This document shows, one piece after another, positions 28,948-38,282 of a stretch of DNA of 64,000 nt. The translations under genes and the position numbers were made by a program. The first letter of the stretch is position 1, and every line of letters starts with the position of its first letter. This DNA comes from Psychrobium sp. MM17-31. GTDB taxonomy: Bacteria > Pseudomonadota > Gammaproteobacteria > Enterobacterales > Psychrobiaceae. The notes under the pieces are model-generated. The model had not been told where the DNA came from, made no database searches, and was given only the letters and a program-made list of their open reading frames with translations. The stretch lies in assembly GCF_022347785.1 (NCBI RefSeq), contig NZ_JAKRGA010000001.1:744001-808000 (forward strand). The letters run 5' to 3'.

Positions 28948-29223
28948 ATGTTATCAAAGTTTAAAAAAAGCCATTTTGTTCTTGCAGTTCTATTTACAGG
29001 CCTAACTGGTGCAGCAGTTAATGCAGCCCAACCTCGCCCAATTGCAGATTGTTTAAGAAACGGTGGTGAACTGGTAAAAGTGTATTTTTGTGACACAGTA
29101 GTTGGGGATGATGGGCAACCAGCTCAATATTGCTCATATGGCTATAAATGTGTTTACGAGTTAGGAAATGAAGGCCCAGCTAATAAAGTGACGCCACTTA
29201 ATTTACAGCGCCGAGAAGATTAA
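28948..29223 (+). CDS. Small secreted cysteine-containing protein, unknown
   Basis: 91 residues from ATG 28948, chosen because AAAGGA lies just upstream and the product then begins with a signal peptide (MLSKFKKSHFVLAVLFTGL, cleavage near VNAA). The mature peptide of about 63 residues has four Cys (DCLRNGG, YFCDTV, YCSYGYKC) and could be disulfide-bonded. No family recognised. It is followed by a good terminator, so it is a monocistronic gene. A perfect palindrome in its leader suggests specific control. A secreted effector, inhibitor or adhesin component are all possible. Confidence 0.65.
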   Translation: MLSKFKKSHFVLAVLFTGLTGAAVNAAQPRPIADCLRNGGELVKVYFCDTVVGDDGQPAQYCSYGYKCVYELGNEGPANKVTPLNLQRRED

Positions 29224-29262
29224 GATCATACTAATTCACTTGAGTTAGTCTTCTCATCATTT

Positions 29263-29299
29263 AAAGCGAGAAAATTCGTTCTTAGTTTCTCGCTTTTTT
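29263..29299 (+). terminator. Rho-independent terminator
   Basis: Stem AAAGCGAGAAA with TTTCTCGCTTT (29263-29273 and 29286-29296), 12-nt loop, followed by a T-run. It ends the small secreted protein gene. Confidence 0.88.
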
Positions 29300-29380
29300 G
29301 TGAAGAATAGAGAGCATATCAAATTAATTAATTTAATTACTGCCGATATCACTATTTAATTCCCATTTCAAACCATACCA

Positions 29381-29587
29381 ACCGTTTTAAAATATCACGG
29401 AAAGTTTATCGCTAAAGGGAACGCAGACTCACTGCGCGGCAAACAACCATTTGCCAACAAAGCCGTGATTGAATTTCCGACAGAGCAGCACGCAAGAGAC
29501 TGGTACAACAGCGAAGAATATCAAGCCCTAATTCCACTGCGTAGCCAAGCGTTAGACTGTCAGTTTCACTTAACGCGTGGGGTGTAA
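29381..29587 (+). pseudogene. DUF1330 family gene remnant (5'-truncated)
   Basis: An open stretch of about 68 codons ending in TAA at 29585. It reads VLKYHGKFIAKGN, then KAVIEFPTEQHARDWYNSEEYQALIPLR, the C-terminal two thirds of a DUF1330 protein (usual length about 95 residues). There is no start codon, and a stop lies at 29357-29359 in the same frame, so the N-terminal third is missing. It is a truncated, presumably dead gene. Confidence 0.65.
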
Positions 29588-29600
29588 AACCCTAAATTAA

Positions 29601-29630
29601 GCGCTATTTAGTCAATAAATAGCGCCTTTA
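29601..29630 (+). terminator. Hairpin following the DUF1330 remnant
   Basis: A perfect 10-bp stem (GCGCTATTTA with TAAATAGCGC, 29601-29610 and 29616-29625), then CTTTAT. It probably was the terminator of the DUF1330 gene. A similar arm recurs at 32716. Confidence 0.6.
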
Positions 29631-29758
29631 TCTAGGCTGTATCATTATGCTATTTCTCAAAACCAAGTTAGTTTAGCAACACCTTGTCGCTTTTATCCAA
29701 GACCAACGGATGAAAACAACATATCATCTTGTATTCAAATTAATTAAGGGATTTATGC

Positions 29759-30151
29759 ATGAGCGAATTAACATTCAAATACACCATTCTTTATGTGGCA
29801 AACGTAGCTGACACACTGGCATTCTTTGAGAATGCGTTTGGCTTTAAACGCACCATGCTCCATGAAAGTGGCGACTATGGCGAACTAGATACAGGCAACA
29901 CAACCCTGTCTTTTTCATCACTCGAACTCATGACGGATATCGGCAAAAATCCCGCTAAGGTTGACGCATCAAAACCAACCTTCGAGTTAGCCTTTCAAAC
30001 AGAGGATGTTGCAGGTGCATTAGCAAAAGCCATTGCAGCTGGCGCAACGCTGGTTCAAGACGTTGAAGAAATGCCGTGGGGACAAACCACTGCTTATGTG
30101 TCAGACAAAAATGGTTTTCTCATTGAGCTGTGTTCACCAATTGCTAGCTAA
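29759..30151 (+). CDS. VOC-superfamily (glyoxalase/bleomycin-resistance fold) protein
   Basis: 130 residues with the paired beta-alpha-beta-beta-beta modules of VOC proteins: FKYTILYVANVADTLAFFENAFGF at the N-terminus, and FELAFQTEDVAGALAKAIAAG then WGQTTAYVSDKNGFLIELCSP at the C-terminus. The E of FLIEL is at a usual metal-ligand position, while the first ligand is unclear. AAGGG lies 8 nt before the ATG. It is convergent with an AraC-type regulator and the two ends overlap by 4 bp. Substrate unknown. Confidence 0.85.
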   Translation: MSELTFKYTILYVANVADTLAFFENAFGFKRTMLHESGDYGELDTGNTTLSFSSLELMTDIGKNPAKVDASKPTFELAFQTEDVAGALAKAIAAGATLVQDVEEMPWGQTTAYVSDKNGFLIELCSPIAS

Positions 30152-30801
30152 TCATAACCCGCGCTAAACAGTTGGCTTATTGAGCTGGGCGCAGTTCGAA
30201 TTGAAGATGGCGTTGTGTTAAACCAACGCTTTAACTCTCGGTTCATGTGCGACTGATCGGAATAACCGTAAATATCAGCGATTTCTGCAAACGACTTCTC
30301 TCCCGTAATCGCCCGTGCAGTCCTCCGTGCCCGCGCCAGTAAAATCCAATACTGAGGCGAACGATTTGTATGGCTTATAATGAGCCGTTGTAGCGTTCTA
30401 GCACTAACACCTAGCTCTTTTGCCACCATAGCGACAGAGGCAACATCAGTCGCCAAACAATCAAGCGCCTCAGACACTGCACCATTGATGTTCGTCGTGT
30501 CAGACAACAGCGATGGAATATCATCAATATTCCCGTCATTGCCACTTAGCGCACTCAGCAACTTATCTTCGGCAATATCAACTCCCGCTCTTAACCGAAA
30601 GCCCACCAGCGTAGAGCCAGATTCAATTGAAACGGTTTCAGCAGAGTCATACAGCGGTGATACAAGCCAGGTGGGTTTATCGTTTCCGACAACTTTCATA
30701 ATGAGATCACGACAACCATCTGGCAACACAACCGCTGTGCTACTTTCCTTAGCATTCACCTGCCAAGATGCTAATAGATTGCTGTCGTTAAATTTATTCA
30801 T
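30148..30801 (-). CDS. AraC-family transcriptional regulator
   Basis: 217 residues. The C-terminal 85 residues are an AraC double helix-turn-helix (VAMVAKELGVSARTLQRLI, then KSFAEIADIYGYSDQSHMNRELKRWF). The N-terminal part (AVVLPDGCRDLIMKV..SPLYDS) matches the DUF6597-type sensor often joined to AraC domains. Its target is not clear: the VOC gene is convergent and overlaps at the 3' ends by 4 bp, so it is not in a promoter position relative to this gene. It stands alone. Confidence 0.87.
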   Translation of the reverse strand: MNKFNDSNLLASWQVNAKESSTAVVLPDGCRDLIMKVVGNDKPTWLVSPLYDSAETVSIESGSTLVGFRLRAGVDIAEDKLLSALSGNDGNIDDIPSLLSDTTNINGAVSEALDCLATDVASVAMVAKELGVSARTLQRLIISHTNRSPQYWILLARARRTARAITGEKSFAEIADIYGYSDQSHMNRELKRWFNTTPSSIRTAPSSISQLFSAGYD

Positions 30802-30859
30802 TTAGTTGATGCCGAATAGAGATAATTCGCTAATTAAAAGAATGATAAGAGGCGACGAC

Positions 30860-31420
30860 TTAAAACAATTTATCGACATTCATCGATGCTACACGCTCAA
30901 ACTCATCAATAATGTGTTTTACAGTGCTTTCTTCCGCAAATAGAGTACAGCCAGTATCGTAAGTAAAAGATAACATTGAGCCCTGTAACTGAGTCGCAAC
31001 AGTTATTACTGGCCCATCAGTACTATATAAACCACATTTAAAAACGTCTCCTTTACGATCGTTAGTAAGCCTTCCAATTCGAGCTAGCTTAAGAAAATCA
31101 TTGTTATCTAATAAGTTTATTAAACTGACAAATGCGCCATCAAATAATTTACCGCGATATGCACCTTTCTTTTTCACATATCTATGGCCAATGAATACGA
31201 AGCTATCATCAGGAAACACATAGAAATCAAATACTGGACAAGGCCCGAAACAAGCATGGCGCGAGAATGAAACTACCTGTGTTTCTTTTGGGTGATAATC
31301 GACAATACGCTCTATCTTTGGCTTCCATTCACCTCTTTCAGGAAATACAAAAATCAAAACTGTGCTGGTGATTGTTAGCACAATTAGCAGCGCAATGATA
31401 ATTACTGATCTTAGAAACAT
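30860..31420 (-). CDS. Membrane-anchored DUF6438-like protein
   Basis: 186 residues: an N-terminal membrane anchor (about residues 5-27), then a domain with RHACFGPCPVFDFYVFPDD. The Cys-Phe-Gly-x-Cys-Pro-x-(aromatic) motif is typical of DUF6438 proteins of unknown function. Two further Cys (KCGLYST, TGCTLF) suggest disulfides in the periplasm. It is monocistronic, on the edge of the accessory segment. Function unknown; I name the family with moderate confidence. Confidence 0.62.
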   Translation of the reverse strand: MFLRSVIIIALLIVLTITSTVLIFVFPERGEWKPKIERIVDYHPKETQVVSFSRHACFGPCPVFDFYVFPDDSFVFIGHRYVKKKGAYRGKLFDGAFVSLINLLDNNDFLKLARIGRLTNDRKGDVFKCGLYSTDGPVITVATQLQGSMLSFTYDTGCTLFAEESTVKHIIDEFERVASMNVDKLF

Positions 31421-31616
31421 TAAGGCTCTCTGATTATTTGGCGTTTAAGGAGTTCACTAATAATTGGCGCAACACCTCTAAGAATAAAGATAACTACATA
31501 ATTATCAATGATAAAATCATGTCTCTCCGAATTTCTAATACTCACAACGATTCTGTAATAAATAATCGTATGATATTATCGCGCTATTAAAACGACGATT
31601 ATTAATGGATTAAAAA

Positions 31617-32642
31617 TTGATTTTAAAAGACAAGGTTATTTCTCCTACCACTTCTCCAACCTTAAAAGCAGGTCAAAAACAAGAACAAGATGTAGCTTTC
31701 TTTTTGCGTCGACATTTCAAAGACGACAAAAATATTTTAGTTTTTAATGATATAAAAATAACTCATAACGAAGAAACTGCTCAAATTGACCACCTAGTTC
31801 TTTACCCATACGGCTTTGTTCTGATCGAGTCGAAAAGTATTACCGGCGAGGTTTCCGTGAACAAGCAAGAAGAATGGTCTCGTAGTTATAACAATCAATG
31901 GCGCGGCATGCTCTCGCCAATAAAGCAGGTTGAACTTCAGCAAAAGCTTCTCAGAGAACTGCTCTATGAACGACGAGCTGAGATCTTAGACACCTTCTTA
32001 TTAATGCAACAAGGATTTGGTGGTCGTTGTTGGGACAACATTTGCGCTGTGTCTTCTAACGCGATAATCAATCGCGAACAGATGCCTGAAAGCATCTCAT
32101 CGAAGCTCGTAAAATCAGAGTTTTTGGCGGATAAATTAAAAGCCATCATGAAAATCCGTAATCCGGTGCTAAACATGGTCAATATCTTAGATTCAAGACC
32201 AGCCTTTAACGCGCAAGAAATGAAATCTATCGCCGACTTTCTGCTAGCCAACGATCAATCAGAATTAAAAGCCAAAGTAGATAAGCCTTTAGAAAACGAA
32301 GAAATGATCACTGAGCCCTTACCGGATTATCAAAGCAACAAGCCCCAAGCTGACACTAAAGCGCAAGTTGAAACCAGCGAAAATACAGCGCCTTCTGTAG
32401 CGCAGACAGCTAGCCCTCAGGTTATCCAAATTCATTGCTCTAAATGTAACGAAGAAAATCAGCTGACCGCTAAAGCTGGAAAGTTTGGATACTATTTCAA
32501 ATGTGGCGCATGTGCAGCTAACACATCAATGAAGGTCCCTTGTCCAAGTTGCCAGAACAAAAAGACAAAGGTAAGTAAGAAAAAAGAGAGCTACAAACTG
32601 ATATGCGAAGCTTGTGATACTACGACGGAAATTGCTACGTAG
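31617..32642 (+). CDS. NERD-domain protein with C-terminal zinc ribbons
   Basis: 341 residues. Residues about 15-120 are a NERD (nuclease-related) domain: AQIDHLVLYPYGFVLIESKS supplies the D...ExK of a restriction-like fold. The C-terminal 75 residues carry two zinc ribbons (HCSKC..FKCGAC and PCPSC..LICEAC). The middle is low-complexity and acidic. TTG at 31617 is the only start in frame after a stop at 31611, with GGA at 31607. Such proteins are often in defence or DNA-processing regions; nuclease activity is inferred from the motif only. Confidence 0.82.
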   Translation: MILKDKVISPTTSPTLKAGQKQEQDVAFFLRRHFKDDKNILVFNDIKITHNEETAQIDHLVLYPYGFVLIESKSITGEVSVNKQEEWSRSYNNQWRGMLSPIKQVELQQKLLRELLYERRAEILDTFLLMQQGFGGRCWDNICAVSSNAIINREQMPESISSKLVKSEFLADKLKAIMKIRNPVLNMVNILDSRPAFNAQEMKSIADFLLANDQSELKAKVDKPLENEEMITEPLPDYQSNKPQADTKAQVETSENTAPSVAQTASPQVIQIHCSKCNEENQLTAKAGKFGYYFKCGACAANTSMKVPCPSCQNKKTKVSKKKESYKLICEACDTTTEIAT

Positions 32643-32989
32643 ATGTATCAAAGTGATTATCGAATTGCTTTGTTAGCAGCGCGCTTTAGGTTGGTGTAAT
32701 AGTTAAGAGTATTGGGCGCTATTTAGATGGATAATTAGCGCTTCTACGAAGATTAGTTATTAATATAATGATAGTTTTTGTGGCTAAACTAATTTCACGA
32801 GTAACAATATAATTATCAAAAATAAATTTAAGGCTGTCCCCCATTTTTATTATAGACAAATACTGAATGAAAAAATTGTTTTTAATCAATATATTGGATT
32901 GTAATTTATACTTATTTTTATTGAACTTCCCATTGTTTTGATAGATTATAAATTCCCATTAAATATTATTTTATTAGAAAGGAATAACA
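32643..32989. other. Intergenic region with imperfect hairpin, AT-rich
   Basis: 347 bp between the NERD and ATPase genes. A 10-bp stem with one mismatch lies at 32716-32741 (GCGCTATTTA/TAATTAGCGC) and may end the NERD transcript; its first arm equals the arm of the hairpin at 29601. From about 32760 the sequence becomes very AT-rich, which may mark the start of an acquired segment. A promoter for the ATPase gene must lie here but I cannot single one out. Confidence 0.45.
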
Positions 32990-35053
32990 TTGATTTCTGG
33001 AAATGTATTAGGCGATATAAGAGCAGAGCACGACTCAAAAATGTTAGAGGCCACATTTTGGGAATCTTCAGATTATAAGTCGTTGTTAGAATCTTACGAT
33101 CGACCAATTATTGTCGGGAGACGCGGAACAGGAAAAAGTGCTTTAGCGCATATGCTTTCAAAGCACTGGTCCATGAAAAGTAATACTACTGTCATAAAAA
33201 TAGCTCCAGAAGAAGAACAAATGATTGGTCTAAGAGATATCTTTGAACAATTTGGAGAAAAATATCTACATATAAAAGCTGGCACTAAAATGGCTTGGCG
33301 GTATGCAATTTATATGGAAGTTATTACAGATTTAGCTAATCACTATAAGTATAAAAATAACCTTGATACTAATGCCATAAAAGAACATATTATTTCCTGG
33401 GGCCCTAAAAGACAAAGTATAGCGACTAAAATAAGAAAAAAACTTAAAGGAATTTATGATAAAAATCAGACTCCCCAGTCACGTATTGCAGATTTATCAG
33501 ACACTCTAGAATTAGAATTAATCGAAGAAGTTTTGATTGAAGCTATTGAAAAGTCTAAGACTCAATATATTATTTTTGCTGATAAATTAGACGAGGGTTA
33601 CAGCCCGGATAATCTTGGAGTTGCAATAGTAGATGGTTTTGTTCAAGCAGTAATAGATGTTAAGTCTAGATTAAATGAAAACGTTATCGCTTTTTCTTTC
33701 ATCCGAGATAATATTTACAGAGCTATAGCGAAATTAGATCCCGATTTTACGAGAAATATAGAAGGACAAACATTAAGATTACATTGGGATGAATATAATT
33801 TATTTAACCTTGTCTGTAATCGTATGAGAGTAGCATTCGATACAAATGTTGAAAACAATATAAGGGTATGGAATAGCTTTACCGCGCGAGAACTAAAAGG
33901 GAAAGAGGGGTTTCGAGTTGCCTTAAAGCTCACACTTTATAGACCTAGAGATATTCTCGTCTTATTAAATGAAGCTTTCCTACATGCCAACTCTCAAGAA
34001 CGTAAAGAAATAGTTCTAGAAGACATTGATATAACAGCAAAAACAATTTCCAGTAATAGACTTTCTGATTTACATAAAGAATATGAAATTATATTTCCTG
34101 CGCTGGAAGAATTCACAAGCGCATTCCATGGTTTATCGCCGGAAATTCTAGTTGAAAAAGCATTATCTATTGTAAATAAAACACTATCACAAGAAAATTT
34201 AGATAAAGAGAAACAGCAGGATTTGTTTATATTTGAGAATGGGAATCAAGTACTTTATAGATTATATAGCGTCGGATTTATTGGAATATACAACGAAAAG
34301 TCATCATCTTATGTTTTTTGTCACGATGGAAAAGATCCTGATAGAGATTTTAAGTTAGAAACAAGGCTATTGTTTCATCCGTGTTATTGGTTAGCATTAG
34401 GAACATCTCAGTCAGAATTAAAATTAGACGAAGCAGAAGAGATACATGATGAATATGATATAGAGGTAAGTTCAGTTTCTGTTGAGCAAAGAAATCAAAG
34501 GATTGGAAGCCTATTGCAAGAGTTATCTGCTATACCAGAAGGAGCAGACGGAGCAAATGATTTTGAAGGATGGTGTTTAAAAGCATTAAAAATAATATTT
34601 GCAGGTACTTTAAATAATATAGAAATGCACCCTAATAAGAATGGATTACAACAAAGAGATATCGTTGCAACCAACATGGGTAAGTCTAACCTCTGGAAGA
34701 GAATATTTGAAGACTATGGTTCTCGTCAAATAATATTCGAAATTAAAAATTTTAAAGAGCTAAAAGCTGATGCGTATCGCCAAATAAATTCTTATTTATA
34801 TAATGAATATGGGAAACTTGCGTTTGTGGTTACAAGAGATACAACTAATAATTTGAAAAAACATCGTGAATTAGAATGGGCTAAAGAACTTTACAATGGA
34901 CATAAGAAAATAGTAATAAAAATATCATCTAACTTTATTGAAAAACATTTAAGTAAAGTTAGAAGCCCCAAAAAACATGATGCAGTAGAAAAAGAATTAA
35001 ACCACTTGTTAGATACCTATATCAGAAATTACTTCAATGGTAAATGTCGTTAA
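32990..35053 (+). CDS. Sll1717-type P-loop ATPase fused to PD-(D/E)XK-like nuclease
   Basis: 687 residues, cytoplasmic. The N-terminus matches the Sll1717 family of P-loop ATPases: Walker A GRRGTGKSA (G43-A51) and a Walker B-like YIIFADKLDE (D198-E202), followed by a helical region. The C-terminal ~150 residues contain a restriction-endonuclease pattern: D557 in QQRDIVATN, and E584-x-K586 in IIFEIKNF. So it joins an ATPase motor or sensor to a likely DNA nuclease, as in many anti-phage effectors. TTG start with AAAGGAA 6 nt before. Codons are markedly AT-rich (many ATA/AGA) unlike flanking core genes, suggesting transfer. Confidence 0.78.
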   Translation: MISGNVLGDIRAEHDSKMLEATFWESSDYKSLLESYDRPIIVGRRGTGKSALAHMLSKHWSMKSNTTVIKIAPEEEQMIGLRDIFEQFGEKYLHIKAGTKMAWRYAIYMEVITDLANHYKYKNNLDTNAIKEHIISWGPKRQSIATKIRKKLKGIYDKNQTPQSRIADLSDTLELELIEEVLIEAIEKSKTQYIIFADKLDEGYSPDNLGVAIVDGFVQAVIDVKSRLNENVIAFSFIRDNIYRAIAKLDPDFTRNIEGQTLRLHWDEYNLFNLVCNRMRVAFDTNVENNIRVWNSFTARELKGKEGFRVALKLTLYRPRDILVLLNEAFLHANSQERKEIVLEDIDITAKTISSNRLSDLHKEYEIIFPALEEFTSAFHGLSPEILVEKALSIVNKTLSQENLDKEKQQDLFIFENGNQVLYRLYSVGFIGIYNEKSSSYVFCHDGKDPDRDFKLETRLLFHPCYWLALGTSQSELKLDEAEEIHDEYDIEVSSVSVEQRNQRIGSLLQELSAIPEGADGANDFEGWCLKALKIIFAGTLNNIEMHPNKNGLQQRDIVATNMGKSNLWKRIFEDYGSRQIIFEIKNFKELKADAYRQINSYLYNEYGKLAFVVTRDTTNNLKKHRELEWAKELYNGHKKIVIKISSNFIEKHLSKVRSPKKHDAVEKELNHLLDTYIRNYFNGKCR

Positions 35054-35222
35054 TAATTATGCAATTAATCAAATCATAACTTATAAATTATGATTTTTCA
35101 TACTTGTTACTCTTAAAAACTTATTAACTAAAAAATGAGCGAAGATGAAGATTATCTCTTCGCTTATAACTTACTATCGGGCCATGTAATACTATTACAC
35201 CATCGATTCGAGTTAACCTCCT

Positions 35223-36368
35223 TTAGCTTGTTTCGTTCAACAATCTAGCCCTTTCTATATCAACTGAAATGGAAAGCGTACTACTATCAACTGATGTCAA
35301 GTTATCAAAAAGTGATTCAATCTGTTCTAGTTCATATTTTTCATCAAAGTGAAACGATATTGTTCCTTGAAACTCAGCAATATAGAATTCATAAAGATCG
35401 CAAATACCTTCACCATTCATACTATCCATATCAACATTTCTATCTTTATCGCGCTCTAACTCTAAGTAATTACCGTAATCACTAATGAAATGTAATGGGG
35501 CGCGAGAAGTGAAAGAAACAGCTGCTGTAAACTCGGTCTCAGATATTAGGTAAAAGTTACTTATTGACAAGTTATCTATTGATGCTGCGTCTGGATAATT
35601 TATTTCAGCATTGAATATACGAATACCAACTTGGTCTATATTTTCAACAGCCCCATCGGGGATGTATATTTGGCTAATTAATTCATCTTGAGTTCGCAAA
35701 TAGTTCATAAGCAGTGTAGTTAGTTTGTTACTGCTAAAATACTGTTCGAACTGTGCGTTAGCAAGAAAGTTTTCAATCGTATCAATAGTAAAAAACTCAT
35801 TGAGTGAATCATAAACCTTCACATTTGGGGCTTTTTTCATGTGCTTTTTGAATGCACCGTCAATCAGAGTAAGATGAACTTCTCCCACATCACTAACTAT
35901 TTGTTTAATTGTTTGATGAATCATCGAGTCTGGTAGATCTTCACGTTGCTTTAGAGATCTAAAAACACCGTTACCACTGAAATAATCATTAAGAACAGAA
36001 TAAATATGTTCAGGGTTAAATATGGATATAGTTACTTTTAGTTCATTTACCCAAGTTTGGAATTCAGCCTCAACACGTTCCTCAACTATTTCTTTTAATC
36101 TATTCAGCTCTTTTTCTATTTCTTGACTACTACTTTTTAGGTCATTATCAAAATCAATTCTACCTTGTAATTTATTGATATCTCCTTTCATATTATTTAG
36201 AGCCTTGGTTATTTCACTAGCTCGTTTAGTAGTAAATTCTCGTTTTACAATTTCAGGAATAAAAAGCCTGACCATGTCATTTTCTATTAGCTTTTTAAGC
36301 ACTTGCATACGACCAGAGTTTAATCCTTCCTGATGGAGTATATTTGTATCCAGAATTAGGTTTATCAT
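35223..36368 (-). CDS. PIN-domain protein (DUF4935/PIN_12-like), putative RNase
   Basis: 381 residues. The N-terminus NLILDTNIL has the invariant first Asp of PIN nucleases, followed by FIPEIVKREF with the expected acidic position. A coiled-coil insertion (about residues 55-100) and QREDLPDSMI near residue 150, with further Asp, fit the PIN_12 layout. The C-terminal half is a beta-rich domain of unknown role. It is convergent with the ATPase-nuclease gene, and both are AT-rich, so they may be parts of the same acquired segment. No antitoxin gene is next to it. Confidence 0.68.
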   Translation of the reverse strand: MINLILDTNILHQEGLNSGRMQVLKKLIENDMVRLFIPEIVKREFTTKRASEITKALNNMKGDINKLQGRIDFDNDLKSSSQEIEKELNRLKEIVEERVEAEFQTWVNELKVTISIFNPEHIYSVLNDYFSGNGVFRSLKQREDLPDSMIHQTIKQIVSDVGEVHLTLIDGAFKKHMKKAPNVKVYDSLNEFFTIDTIENFLANAQFEQYFSSNKLTTLLMNYLRTQDELISQIYIPDGAVENIDQVGIRIFNAEINYPDAASIDNLSISNFYLISETEFTAAVSFTSRAPLHFISDYGNYLELERDKDRNVDMDSMNGEGICDLYEFYIAEFQGTISFHFDEKYELEQIESLFDNLTSVDSSTLSISVDIERARLLNETS

Positions 36369-36644
36369 TTATATCCTTTGTCTACACTGATTTTTATGTT
36401 AATTGATACTGTATATTTACAACGAAAGAGACTCCTCAAAATCAATAATGAGCTCCTTTCTTTTTGAAGTAGATTAATTTTTCATATGTAACTGGCGTTC
36501 AGGTAAACTTAAATAGTCTTGATTTGTGAATTTATTTATATAATCAAGCTAATACTGAGACGTATATGAGAAAACTTCTTCAATCAATGAGGTCAAAGAT
36601 AGCTGATATGATTACCCCGCCCTACATATTTAAATTTATAAGTC

Positions 36645-38105
36645 CTAATCACTAATCATCAAAGCCCGATATTCATCATAAGCAAACTGATCAGTCATGC
36701 CGCTGATGTAATCTTGAAGTAAGCGACAGCGATAATAATATTCATCTTCGTCGGTACTATTTTCATTGATGACATCGTCATAGGCGCGTAAGTGTTTGTT
36801 TGGCAGTTTTTTGAATAATCGTTTATGGAGTAATCCAGCTGATTTCTTTTGCTGTCTTACGTCTTCAAAGTCAGCTCTATTTAACGACAACAATGGTTTA
36901 TAGGTATCTAATAAGCCAGAAATTATCTTATAGCCTTGTAACTCTCTCGCTTCGACTTCTTTGTCGCAAAATACATGTTTTTTAGCAACGCGCTGTTAGG
37001 TTTCACTGATAGCGTTTTCAATGCTTTTATCTTCTAGCAACGCCTCATTAAATGAGCCGTCATATATCTCATTAATATTCGATACAAAACGCTCAGTAGC
37101 ATGTTTAGCTAGCGGGTGAAGTACGCCAACTCTTAGGGATATAAAAAACTCGCTGATCTGACACATCCCGTTTTCGTTGTATTTTTCTAGTGCTTTTTCG
37201 ATGATTTTTGAAAACTTCTGATCATATATATTCAAACCAAACTCGCGCAGTATCGATTCAGATTCTTCCTTCAACAAAGCGCACAGTTTCTCTACGTCTA
37301 AAATGTCTTTTTCAACGGCGTCTTCAATATCAGCAATGCAATATGAAATATCATCAGCGGCTTCCATGATGTAAGAAACGGGATGCCTGCAACCTACTTG
37401 CATATCGAGGGATTGGCATAGTTCTTCGACATAGGCTTTTTCGCTGTGGTAATAACCGACCTTCTTTTTCAAATAATCGAATTTGTCGCCTTTCTTAGGT
37501 TTTAACTCTGTGCCACAGCGTGTGTATTTTAGAATTCCCGCAACCTGAGAATAGGTTAGGTTCAATTGGAGTAACGAATGAATTAGCCGAATAGCTTGGG
37601 CATTACCTTCAAAATGGCAGATATCTCGTGTCAGTTCGTCACTTATTGATAGTTTTATCTCTCGATCGCCTTCCTTAATTGTTGGCAACATCGAATCAAA
37701 ATTTTGTTCAAACCAATCGTTAATCGCCTGCTCACCAAAGTGGCCAAATGGTGGGTTGCCAACGTCATGTAACAAGCATGACATTTCAACGATACTTTCA
37801 AGGCAACGTTCTAAGCCGTAGAGTCTATATTTATCTAATTGCTCATCACTCAATGTCTTAAACATCTTTTGAACAATGAAGCGGCCAACTTGTTGTACTT
37901 CTAATGAGTGGGTCAAACGACTGCGTACAGCGGAATTTCGTTCAAGGGGGAATACTTGTGTTTTTTGCTGTAGCCGACGCACAGCGGCAGAATTAATAAT
38001 TCGTCCTCTGTCACTTTCAAAAGCTAATAACAAATTATCTAGCGACGTATAGTTCTTTGAACTTCTTACACGCTTACTTGTAATTTTCCTTGAAAAATCA
38101 ATCAT
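36645..38105 (-). pseudogene. dgt: dGTP triphosphohydrolase dgt interrupted by one in-frame TAA
   Basis: The frame from 38105 down to 36645 reads as one E. coli-type dGTPase of about 487 codons, but codon 370 is TAA (36996-36998). The upstream part has the HD-domain core (RRLQQKTQVFPLERNSAVRSR, LTHSLEV, LLHDVGNPPFGHFGE). After the stop the same frame continues with ELQGYKIISGLLDTYKPLL and YYYRCRLLQDYISGMTD, matching the Dgt C-terminus. No frameshift is present, only the stop. ATG at 38105 (MIDFSRKI) is preferred over 38114 because of ribosome-site spacing. The enzyme degrades dGTP to deoxyguanosine and tripolyphosphate, limiting dNTP pools and some phages. Confidence 0.87.
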
Positions 38106-38282
38106 CAAACTCATCCCTGTTCATTAATTACTATGCAAGACTATCAGCCTTCAAATAAAACACAATAGATATTATTGCGATTCAATCATATCAAAGGGAT
38201 AAAAGACTAAGGTGATACAAATCAAGTATTTCCTTACTTTGTCTCCTGCTTTGCCTCTTGTTTGATGAATAAAGAAAAGTAA

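Noticed and set aside
36566-36655. Small plus-strand frame of 29 codons between the PIN gene and dgt
   Set aside because: No ribosome site, overlaps the dgt 3' end by a few bases, and no recognisable sequence; it could not be supported as a gene or antitoxin.
36893-36998. Treating the two dgt pieces as separate genes
   Set aside because: They are in the same frame, joined by uninterrupted Dgt-like sequence after a single TAA, so one broken gene is the simpler reading.
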